Shown in pieces: positions 18,585 through 25,888 of a stretch of 44,919 nucleotides of DNA. The stretch is from Dyadobacter sp. 50-39 (GTDB taxonomy: Bacteria; Bacteroidota; Bacteroidia; Cytophagales; Spirosomataceae). A program made the position numbers and the translations under genes. Under the pieces are notes generated by a model. It saw only the letters and a program-made list of their open reading frames with translations, made no database searches and had not been told where the DNA came from. The stretch covers positions 1 to 44,919 of the forward strand of contig MKSR01000044.1 of assembly GCA_001898145.1 (NCBI GenBank). The letters are read 5' to 3'. The stretch's first letter is position 1; each line of letters starts with the position of its first letter.

Positions 18585-19442
18585 ATGATCATCAGTATCA
18601 TCGGGGTGGGCCTGCTGGGCGGGTCGTTTGCCCTGGGACTGCGCGAGAAATACCCGCACGTGAAATTCGTGGGCGTGGATAACTCGTCGGTCAATCAGAA
18701 AATAGCATTGGCGAAAGGGATCGTAGACGAGATCCTGACGCTCGACGAGGCTTTGCAGGTATCGGAGCTGAACGTGCTCGCCACGCCTGTGGACGCCATT
18801 ACCAAATTACTGCCCTACATGCTCGATCACCTGCCCGACGGCCGGACGATCACTGACCTGGGCTCCACGAAAGAAATGATCTGCAAACTGGCAGACAAAC
18901 ATCCGAAACGCGGCCAGTATGTGGCGGCGCACCCCATGGCCGGTACCGAAAACTCGGGCCCGGGGGCAGCATTCAGGGAATTGCTGATCGATAAAAACGT
19001 CATTATCTGCGACAAGGAGAAGAGCAGCCCCGACTCGCTGGCATTGGTAGAAACCTTCCTGCGTGATGTGGGCATGAAGATCCATTACATGAAGCCGGTT
19101 GAACATGATCTGCATCTGGCGTACGTGTCGCATTTGAGCCATATCAGCTCTTTTGCATTGGGGATGACCGTCCTGGACAAGGAGCGCGACGAGCGCGCGA
19201 TCTTCGATATGGCCAGTACCGGTTTTTCTTCCACAGTGCGTCTGGCCAAAAGCTCCCCGCAAATGTGGGCGCCTATTTTCGATCAGAACAAAAAGAATGT
19301 ATCCAAGGCACTCGGCGATTACATCGAACTTTTGAAGAAGTTCAAAGAAGCGATCGACGGCCGCGATATGGATGCCAGCCTTTCTTATATGGCCCGGGCA
19401 AATGACATCGGGCGGGTTTTGGCAGGAATTGAGAAAAAGTAA
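18585..19442 (+). CDS. tyrA: prephenate dehydrogenase
   Basis: 285 aa. The N-terminal Rossmann motif IIGVGLLGGSFALGL binds NAD(P). TDLGSTKEMI and HPMAGTENSGPGAA are the prephenate dehydrogenase signature regions (the HPMAG histidine region lies at the active site). The helical dimerisation half includes HDLHLAYVSHLSHI, with the conserved His residues, and STGFSSTVRLAKSSP. It oxidatively decarboxylates prephenate to 4-hydroxyphenylpyruvate for tyrosine. No fused chorismate mutase or ACT domain is seen. It forms an apparent two-gene operon with the preceding aminotransferase and ends at the terminator at 19447-19476. Confidence 0.93.
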   Translation: MIISIIGVGLLGGSFALGLREKYPHVKFVGVDNSSVNQKIALAKGIVDEILTLDEALQVSELNVLATPVDAITKLLPYMLDHLPDGRTITDLGSTKEMICKLADKHPKRGQYVAAHPMAGTENSGPGAAFRELLIDKNVIICDKEKSSPDSLALVETFLRDVGMKIHYMKPVEHDLHLAYVSHLSHISSFALGMTVLDKERDERAIFDMASTGFSSTVRLAKSSPQMWAPIFDQNKKNVSKALGDYIELLKKFKEAIDGRDMDASLSYMARANDIGRVLAGIEKK

Positions 19443-19446
19443 GTGA

Positions 19447-19476
19447 AAGCCTCTCCGGAAAGGGAGGGGCTTTTTT
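19447..19476 (+). terminator. intrinsic terminator after tyrA
   Basis: Ten-pair stem (AAGCCTCTCC with GGAGGGGCTT, one G-U pair) and a 6-nt loop, followed by six T, a few bases after the tyrA stop. Confidence 0.9.
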
Positions 19477-19512
19477 CCTTATAATTAATGCCTGGTGGCG
19501 GTGGATCATTGG

Positions 19513-19546
19513 TTTGAGTTGCAGCCTTTTGGAATCGTAACATTTG
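19513..19546 (+). promoter_or_regulatory. candidate Bacteroidota-type promoter of paralogue E
   Basis: TTTG (19513-19516), a 21-nt spacer, then TAACATTTG (19538-19546), 42 nt before the ATG. The arrangement resembles the element upstream of paralogue B, including the TA-N3-TTTG form. Confidence 0.5.
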
Positions 19547-19588
19547 CGGTTTGAAAAGAAATGTTAATTCAACTAATCACACCTCACG

Positions 19589-22500
19589 ATGAGAAAACTT
19601 TGTCTCTTGTCTCTGGCCGCATCGCTGGCCGTAGTGATGGCGATCGGTACCGTTCACCTGATCCGTCGCCAAAAAGCTCCCTCGTTACCCGCACCGGAAG
19701 CGGCGGCCCGGCCGGCCAAGCTGCCCGGCGGCGTCGACGAACAAACGATAGCGGATATCCGCAACTCGCTGGAAAAACAGGAATACCATATTTCCTTCGA
19801 CGCGAAAAAGAAAAAGCTGCAAAGTCCCAACCGCAAAAACAACATCCGCGCCTACTACGAGCCGGGGAAGCTCACCGTTCAGACGCGTGTAGACACGACC
19901 GGCGAGGGTTTCAGAATGGAACTGGTGAACGAAGGCGTTTTTGCGGATGGTAAGCTCCTGTACGCTCCTGAAATCGGTGCAAAGGCCGACCACGAAGAAA
20001 ACAAGGTGCAAATCAGCCACAGCGCATTTACGGAGGAATTTATCAACGATGAAAACGGCGTCCGCCAGAACTTCATTATCGAAAGCGCTCCGGAAGGTAC
20101 CCGTCATTTGCAGGTAAAAATGGCTGCTAAAGGCCTCAAAGTAGCACAAGGCGCCGCGAATGAGCTGCGTTTCTATTCCGAAACACGCGACGGCGAAACC
20201 CACAACGAGCTCGTGTATAGCGATCTTAGATGCTGGGATGCCAACAAACATCCATTGAATGCTACATTGGCGTATGTGGACAACCGCATTCAGGTTACCG
20301 TCGACGTAGCCGATGCGGCCTACCCGGTCACGATCGATCCGATCATCGCCAACGGTACCCCGCAGAATGCCAACAAGGTAATCCAGGTCGACCAGAGCTA
20401 CATGTGGCTGGGGTTTTCGGTAGCGAGTGCCGGGGACGTCAACGGGGATGGGTATAGTGATGTGATTGTAGGTGCGCCGCACTACGACAAAGGCCAGGAT
20501 AACGAAGGTGCTGCATTTGTATACAAAGGCCATGGGAGCGGCCTGACGCTCTCTGCCGTGACATTGGAATGCAACCAGGTCGGCGCGGAAATGGGACGGG
20601 CGGTATCCACCGCAGGCGATTTCAACGGGGACGGGTATAGCGATGTGTTAGTGGGGATACCTTATTACGACCTGAACAATAAGGATGCGGGGCTCGTGAA
20701 GCTGTATTTTGGATCATCACAAGGTATCAACGCGAATCCGGCTCTCCCACCAAAGGAATTTGTGTCCGATAACGGAGATGACAATTATGGAATATCCGTA
20801 GCCACTGCCGGGGATGTCGACGGAGATGGGTACAGCGAAATACTGATTGGGGTCCTTAAAGGAGATTTTGGTCAAACCAATGAAGGCCTTACGATGCTAT
20901 ACTACGGAGCATCCAGTAATTACAAAAAAGTAGATCAACTTGAGGCCAACCAGGCTGGTGCGTTCTTTGGCTACTCGGTTGCCAGTGCCGGCGATATCGA
21001 TGCCGACGGATACAGTGATATCATCGTAGGGGCGAGGTACTACACCAATGGCCAGGGACAAAATGCCGAAGGGGCAGCTTTCATTTATCGCGGAAGCGCT
21101 GGCGGCTTGCTGCCCAATCCGACCATCATCGAAGGTAACCAATACGATGCCGCTATGGGCAACCAGGTAAGCTCGGCCGGGGATGTGAACGGGGATGGGT
21201 ATAGCGACATACTGATCAGTGCTTACCTGTATGACAACCCCGGCAATAAAGACAATGGGATCGTCAACCTGTACCTCGGGTCTTCGTCCGGCATTAGCCC
21301 GCAGCAACAGCCGGCCAGGACCTTTGTCGGAAATGACAACGACAACCTGGGATCCGCCATCGCCTGTGCGGGTGATGTGAATGGCGATGGCTTTTCGGAC
21401 ATCCTCATCGGTGCCCGGTACTACGATAACGGGCAATTCAACGAAGGGGCAGTGTATGTTTTCCAAGGCTCAAAAAATGGTGTTGTAGGCGGCCCGGTTG
21501 CTACCATGGAAAGCAACCAGGCCGACGGCTGGTTTGGCACGGCCGTTGCCAGCGCAGGTGACGTGAACGGGGATGGGTACAGCGACATTGTCGTGGGCTG
21601 CTACACCTTCGACAACGGGCAGACCGACGAGGGGCACGTGTTTATTTACCACGGCGGGCCATCAGGCTTGACTGCCGGCGTATCGACGACACTCGCGTTT
21701 CAGCAAAGCGGCACCCAGTTTGGTGCATCGGTGGCTTCTGCGGGCGACGTGAATGCCGACGGGTACGGGGATGTGATTGTAGGCGCGCCATACTATGACG
21801 GCGGCCAAAGCAATGAGGGATTGGTGTTTGTGTTTTATGGGTCGCCCACCGGATTGAGCATTAACAATAAAACGCTTCTGGAACATAATCAGGCGGACAG
21901 TCACTTTGGAAATGCTGTTGCTGGGGCAGGGGATATAAACGGGGATGGGTATGATGATATTATCGCAGCGGCGATGGATTATGACAATGGGCAGAGTGAT
22001 GAAGGCGTTGTGTTTGTGCACTATGGTTCATCAGGTGGGATAGACTTAAATTCAGTAATGCTGTTGGAACATAACGTCATTAATGAGGAATTTGGGTTTT
22101 CTGTTTCCGGTGCGGGTGATATCAATCGTGACGGGTATGCCGACATTATCGTGGGCGTTATCAAATATTCTGACGGCCAAGCAAACGAAGGTGCGGCATT
22201 TATGTACTATGGATCTAATACAGGTCTTGGTAAACTGTCAGTCTTCCAGGCAAATCAAGCCGAGGCTAGGTTTGGGAGCTCTGTTTCTTCGGCTGGTGAT
22301 GTGAACGGGGACGGCTTTGGAGATGTCGTTGTTGGCGCACCTTATTATGACTTTGGCCAAAACGATGAAGGACTTGTTTATACATTACTCGGCACATCAT
22401 CCGGCCTCATATGGCTTGGTTCAAAACAACTGGAAATTAACAAAACTAATGCGCACCTGGGAACCTCCGTTTCATCGGCTGGCGATGTCAATGGCGACGG

Positions 22501-23665
22501 TTTTGATGACATTATAGTAGGCGCATCGGAATACGTCAATGGTCAGTCAAGCGAAGGTATTGCTATAATTTATTACGGGTCAAATACGGGAATATCTGAC
22601 TTGGGGGCAACCAAAATAGAAAGTAATTCTGCATATGCATATTTAGGTTCGAGTGTATCCGGCGCGGGCGATGTCGACGGCGATGGTTATAGCGATGTAA
22701 TTGTTGGTGCGAATTTAATGACCGGCAATTTGTTGGAAGAAGGAAAAGTATTCGTTTTCAAGGGATCTCATGCAGGTATCATCCAGACTCCCGCGTTTAG
22801 TTTAGAAGGAGGTCAACAGGGTGCCAACCTCGGCACCTCCGTCTCCTCTGCTGGCGATGTCAACGGCGATGGTTACAGCGACATTATCGTCGGAATCCCT
22901 CACTTCAATGCCCTCAACGGGCCCGATGCCGGAGGCGTGAAGGTGTTCTACGGTAACAGTACTAAAGACGGCATTCAAAATAACACCCGGCTCTACAATA
23001 CCAACGGAGCAATTCTCGACCACAGCCAGTTTAGCCAGTCGGGTTTTAAAGCCGGATTGTTCGCGAAATCGTTCATAGGGACCAATCAAGGCAAGCTTGT
23101 GTGGGAAACGCAGGGGCAGGGCATTCCTTTTATTAAGGCCGGCACGGCGCCCAACCAGACAATCACCGTTAGCACCGAATACATTGGTATATCATTTGCC
23201 TATTCCGCGCTGGCAGGCACAGGTGCCGAGTTGAAAAACAACATCAGCAAAAGTGGTCTGACCACCAAAGTCCGCGTGCGGGTGAAGTATTCTCCTGCGC
23301 TGGCCATTACCGGCCAGGTCTACGGCCCGTGGCGGTACCTGCAACCACAACTGACGGGCAGTTTCTATGCGCCGGTGCCGGAGGAGCAAGTGGAAACCCA
23401 AACCAAAAAGCTGGAAAATTCCGAAGTATTAACCCAGGTCCGGATTTTCCCGAATCCTGTTTCGGATAAACTGGGCATCGAAACGGCAGACGCGGGCAAT
23501 GTGCGGGCGGTCAAGCTGGTGAATGCGTATGGAGCGGCTGTTTACCAATCTTCCAAAGCGGAACGCGAGATCGATGTGAGCAGGTTGGCGGAGGGTGTCT
23601 ACATCCTTACCTTGCAAAAAGCCGACGGCACCCATAGCACGCACCGCGTTTTAATTAAAAAGTAG
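19589..23665 (+). CDS. FG-GAP repeat T9SS-type surface protein, paralogue E
   Basis: 1,358 aa; ATG at 19589 (MRKLCLLSLAASLAVVMA) opens a signal peptide. N-terminal unassigned region ~50-260 is close to paralogue C (shared EKQEYHISFD, AYYEPGKLTVQTRVDTTG, FADGKLLYAPEI). Fourteen FG-GAP repeats follow; repeats 4, 5 and 7 carry the same variants as in C (YTNGQGQNAEG, ISAYLYD, VGCYTFDNGQTDEGHVF). Linker with TRLYN and LAITGQVYGPWRYLQ. T9SS type A-like domain from ~1284 (VRIFPNPVSDKLGIE ... GVYILTLQKADGTHSTHRVLIKK). It is the only copy on the plus strand, about 5.7 kb from the minus-strand array. Base composition turns A/T-rich around 22.0-22.8 kb (repeats ~9-13). Predicted exported double-propeller protein, ligand unknown. 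Confidence 0.93.
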   Translation: MRKLCLLSLAASLAVVMAIGTVHLIRRQKAPSLPAPEAAARPAKLPGGVDEQTIADIRNSLEKQEYHISFDAKKKKLQSPNRKNNIRAYYEPGKLTVQTRVDTTGEGFRMELVNEGVFADGKLLYAPEIGAKADHEENKVQISHSAFTEEFINDENGVRQNFIIESAPEGTRHLQVKMAAKGLKVAQGAANELRFYSETRDGETHNELVYSDLRCWDANKHPLNATLAYVDNRIQVTVDVADAAYPVTIDPIIANGTPQNANKVIQVDQSYMWLGFSVASAGDVNGDGYSDVIVGAPHYDKGQDNEGAAFVYKGHGSGLTLSAVTLECNQVGAEMGRAVSTAGDFNGDGYSDVLVGIPYYDLNNKDAGLVKLYFGSSQGINANPALPPKEFVSDNGDDNYGISVATAGDVDGDGYSEILIGVLKGDFGQTNEGLTMLYYGASSNYKKVDQLEANQAGAFFGYSVASAGDIDADGYSDIIVGARYYTNGQGQNAEGAAFIYRGSAGGLLPNPTIIEGNQYDAAMGNQVSSAGDVNGDGYSDILISAYLYDNPGNKDNGIVNLYLGSSSGISPQQQPARTFVGNDNDNLGSAIACAGDVNGDGFSDILIGARYYDNGQFNEGAVYVFQGSKNGVVGGPVATMESNQADGWFGTAVASAGDVNGDGYSDIVVGCYTFDNGQTDEGHVFIYHGGPSGLTAGVSTTLAFQQSGTQFGASVASAGDVNADGYGDVIVGAPYYDGGQSNEGLVFVFYGSPTGLSINNKTLLEHNQADSHFGNAVAGAGDINGDGYDDIIAAAMDYDNGQSDEGVVFVHYGSSGGIDLNSVMLLEHNVINEEFGFSVSGAGDINRDGYADIIVGVIKYSDGQANEGAAFMYYGSNTGLGKLSVFQANQAEARFGSSVSSAGDVNGDGFGDVVVGAPYYDFGQNDEGLVYTLLGTSSGLIWLGSKQLEINKTNAHLGTSVSSAGDVNGDGFDDIIVGASEYVNGQSSEGIAIIYYGSNTGISDLGATKIESNSAYAYLGSSVSGAGDVDGDGYSDVIVGANLMTGNLLEEGKVFVFKGSHAGIIQTPAFSLEGGQQGANLGTSVSSAGDVNGDGYSDIIVGIPHFNALNGPDAGGVKVFYGNSTKDGIQNNTRLYNTNGAILDHSQFSQSGFKAGLFAKSFIGTNQGKLVWETQGQGIPFIKAGTAPNQTITVSTEYIGISFAYSALAGTGAELKNNISKSGLTTKVRVRVKYSPALAITGQVYGPWRYLQPQLTGSFYAPVPEEQVETQTKKLENSEVLTQVRIFPNPVSDKLGIETADAGNVRAVKLVNAYGAAVYQSSKAEREIDVSRLAEGVYILTLQKADGTHSTHRVLIKK

Positions 23666-23696
23666 TCGCTTGTTTTTAACTGATTATCAGTATCTT

Positions 23697-23730
23697 GCAA
23701 ATGGTTTCGGCGCTCGCCGGAACCATTTGC
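23697..23730 (+). terminator. probable terminator hairpin after paralogue E
   Basis: Ten-bp outer stem (GCAAATGGTT with AACCATTTGC) plus an inner CGGC/GCCG stem with one bulge, 32 nt after the stop of paralogue E. Only a short T run (GTTTC) follows, so it is a weaker case than the other terminators. Confidence 0.55.
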
Positions 23731-23817
23731 GTTTCAGGGCCTGTTAAGTTGGGGTCGTTTAACGGCACCTCTTCTTGATTGATTTTGAAGCATATAGTCT
23801 CAACAAAACAATAGGAA

Positions 23818-24585
23818 ATGACAAAAGCGCATGGGATTTTGGCGGCGGTATTGATAGCAGCAGGCATTTCGTTAGGTGTACACCGGGCCGACTCACTTTC
23901 TAATCATCCTACTATAAAAACAGTGCCGGTCGCGAAAGCCGATTCGGCTGTTACCCGATCCGAATGGGTTTCATTGTATGACTCGCTCGGCCTGAAAAAG
24001 CAGGGCTTGTCCGAACGTGCATTCTATTATGCATGGTTTGGTTTTCAAAAAATCAAGTTGGATAACCCGATCATGGCGATCGTGGATTTCACGCAATCGT
24101 CGCGTAACAAGCGGTTGTATGTAATCGATCTGCTGAAAAAAAAGGTGCTTTACAATACCTACGTGGCCCACGGACGCAACTCGGGCAATGAGTTTGCCGA
24201 GCATTTTTCGAATGCGAATTCGTCCTTCCAGTCGAGCCTGGGTTTTTACAAAACATTGGGGACCTACCAGGGCAAGCATGGCCTTTCACTTCGGCTCGAA
24301 GGCCTCGAAAAAGGCATTAACGACCGCGCATTGGAGCGGGCCATCGTGATGCACGGGGCGGATTATGTGAGCGAATCGTTTATCAAAAACACCGGCCGGC
24401 TGGGCCGCAGCTTAGGCTGCCCTGCCGTATCGATCGCCGATTCCAAAAAGCTGATCAACATGCTTTACAACGGGGCCGGGTTGTTTATCTATTCCGGCGA
24501 CCAGCATTACCTCGAGAAATCTTCTTTGCTCGCAGGAATGGAAGCCGTTTCCGGCATTCATGCATTGGGCGTTTCGCGTTTGTAA
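23818..24585 (+). CDS. murein L,D-transpeptidase catalytic-domain family protein
   Basis: 255 aa; ATG at 23818 with AGGA just upstream. A signal-like N-terminus (ILAAVLIAAGISLGV) implies export. The catalytic part resembles the Bacteroidota YkuD_2-type L,D-transpeptidases: IVDFTQSSRNKRLYVIDL, YVAHGRNSG, the His in AIVMHGADYV (His ~179) and the Cys in LGRSLGCPAVS (Cys ~201), which match the H-x(n)-S-x-GC arrangement. Such proteins make 3-3 crosslinks in peptidoglycan or attach proteins to it. It converges on a second, unrelated-subfamily L,D-transpeptidase; their 3' ends overlap by 28 nt. Confidence 0.85.
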   Translation: MTKAHGILAAVLIAAGISLGVHRADSLSNHPTIKTVPVAKADSAVTRSEWVSLYDSLGLKKQGLSERAFYYAWFGFQKIKLDNPIMAIVDFTQSSRNKRLYVIDLLKKKVLYNTYVAHGRNSGNEFAEHFSNANSSFQSSLGFYKTLGTYQGKHGLSLRLEGLEKGINDRALERAIVMHGADYVSESFIKNTGRLGRSLGCPAVSIADSKKLINMLYNGAGLFIYSGDQHYLEKSSLLAGMEAVSGIHALGVSRL

Positions 24586-25754
24586 ACGTCCGGGAAATAC
24601 ATCAGGTCCCCTTTTTCGTTGCAGTCTGCCGGTAGATACAGCAGAAACACCGGTACGCGTACTTTCAGCTTGTGCCATTTCGGCGGGTGCGAAACGCTGT
24701 CCGGCTCGGTCATGAAATCACTGTCGAGCAGCTGCGTGCCAGCCATATAGTTGGCGAGTTCGGTGGGTTTTTGCACGCGGACACATCCGTGGCTGCGCCA
24801 GCGCTGGTTGCTGTTGAACAGGTACCGCGCATTGGTATCGTGCAGGTAAATGGCCAGCGGATTCTTGATCTCCACTTTCAACAAGCCCAGCGAATTGTCC
24901 TCGCCGGTTTCCTGCCGGAAGCGGTAGGGGAATTTATCGGCGCTCAGGTCGCCCCATTCCAGTTCTTCGGGGTTAATGGCCTGCCCGTCTTTTCCAATCA
25001 CCTGAATGCGGTTCCGGGTAAGGTATTCCGGGTCTGCGGCGGCTTTCGGGAATATTTCTTTGATGGCTATGCTCTTAGGCACGTTCCAGTACGGGTGCGT
25101 TACGATGCTCGTCGCGTAGGTGTCGATCGTGGGCGTGGGCGTGTCGCGCTTGCCCACCACGGTGCGCATGGTGAGCACATTCTTACCCGCGGAATCCATA
25201 GCTGTGAGGTAGGCCCCCCGGATGTTCACCACCACAAACCGCGGTGCGCCCTGTATCTGCCGGTGAATCCAGCGGTATGCATTCAATGTCTGCGCCACAT
25301 AAGCCGCGCTGTCTTTTTTATTGGATTTAATCAGCCGGTTATAATGGATTTTCAGGTTGTTGTAAACCGGAAATACCGGTTCGAGTTTTTCCAGCACTGT
25401 TTCGACAGGCCGCCCGCTTACCAGTTCTTCGGCCGCGTAACGGAGCAGGGCTGTATCGGTTTTGATCGCTTTTTGGGTAAAACGGATCGTAGGCTTATGG
25501 CCGAATGCGACCTCTTCCAAAAGTGCGAATACGGGTGCATTTCCGTTTTTTGCCTCGAATTTTTTCGTGTCGATCCCCGCTTCGCCCACCTTTGACAGGA
25601 GTTCCTGGTAGGTGTCTTTGCTGCCGATCGCCTCGGCCAGTTCCGCGTCGGACATTTCCTTCGGGTTTTTCCGGCAGGACTGCATGATGGCCAGGGTAAA
25701 AAGTATCAGGAGGGGTACATAGCGGGCTTTGCCCAGACCGGACAGCATTTGCAT
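24558..25754 (-). CDS. L,D-transpeptidase lipoprotein, YcbB/LdtD-like
   Basis: 398 aa; ATG at 25754. N-terminal lipoprotein signal (LLILFTLAIMQSC, lipobox MQSC), so probably membrane-anchored in the periplasm. Residues ~30-160 are helical and fit the scaffold domain seen in YcbB/LdtD proteins (FPVYNNLKIHYNRLI, LNAYRWIHR). The YkuD catalytic domain follows (FVVVNIRGAYL, MRTVVGKRDTPTP, NPYWNVP-like segment HPYWNVPKSI), with the active-site sequence LHDTN...RWRSHGCVRVQ; Cys is at about residue 324 and His at 322. It forms 3-3 peptide crosslinks in peptidoglycan. Opposite orientation to the other L,D-transpeptidase, with a 28-nt 3' overlap. Confidence 0.88.
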   Translation of the reverse strand: MQMLSGLGKARYVPLLILFTLAIMQSCRKNPKEMSDAELAEAIGSKDTYQELLSKVGEAGIDTKKFEAKNGNAPVFALLEEVAFGHKPTIRFTQKAIKTDTALLRYAAEELVSGRPVETVLEKLEPVFPVYNNLKIHYNRLIKSNKKDSAAYVAQTLNAYRWIHRQIQGAPRFVVVNIRGAYLTAMDSAGKNVLTMRTVVGKRDTPTPTIDTYATSIVTHPYWNVPKSIAIKEIFPKAAADPEYLTRNRIQVIGKDGQAINPEELEWGDLSADKFPYRFRQETGEDNSLGLLKVEIKNPLAIYLHDTNARYLFNSNQRWRSHGCVRVQKPTELANYMAGTQLLDSDFMTEPDSVSHPPKWHKLKVRVPVFLLYLPADCNEKGDLMYFPDVYKRETPNA

Positions 25755-25837
25755 TACGAATGTGAGTTAGGTGCTGTGGGGTACAATGCAATTGTCATGC
25801 TAGCCCAAAAAGTACTGAAAAACAATGACTGTTGTTT

Positions 25838-25881
25838 AAAAAAATGGGGAATTAAAGTGGCATCGCTGTACTTTAATTCCC
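25838..25881 (-). terminator. intrinsic terminator of the PadR-permease operon
   Basis: Perfect 12-bp stem (25847-25858 with 25870-25881, 11-nt loop) followed on the minus strand by CA and seven T, 8 nt beyond the permease stop codon. Confidence 0.92.
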
Positions 25882-25888
25882 TAATCGA

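Noticed and set aside
17631-18659. 342-codon minus-strand frame opposite the aminotransferase
   Set aside because: No recognisable motifs, composition typical of antisense to a G/C-rich gene, and it overlaps both well-supported plus-strand genes.
24672-25595. 307-codon plus-strand frame opposite the lipoprotein L,D-transpeptidase
   Set aside because: Antisense shadow; the minus-strand gene has a signal peptide and catalytic motifs.
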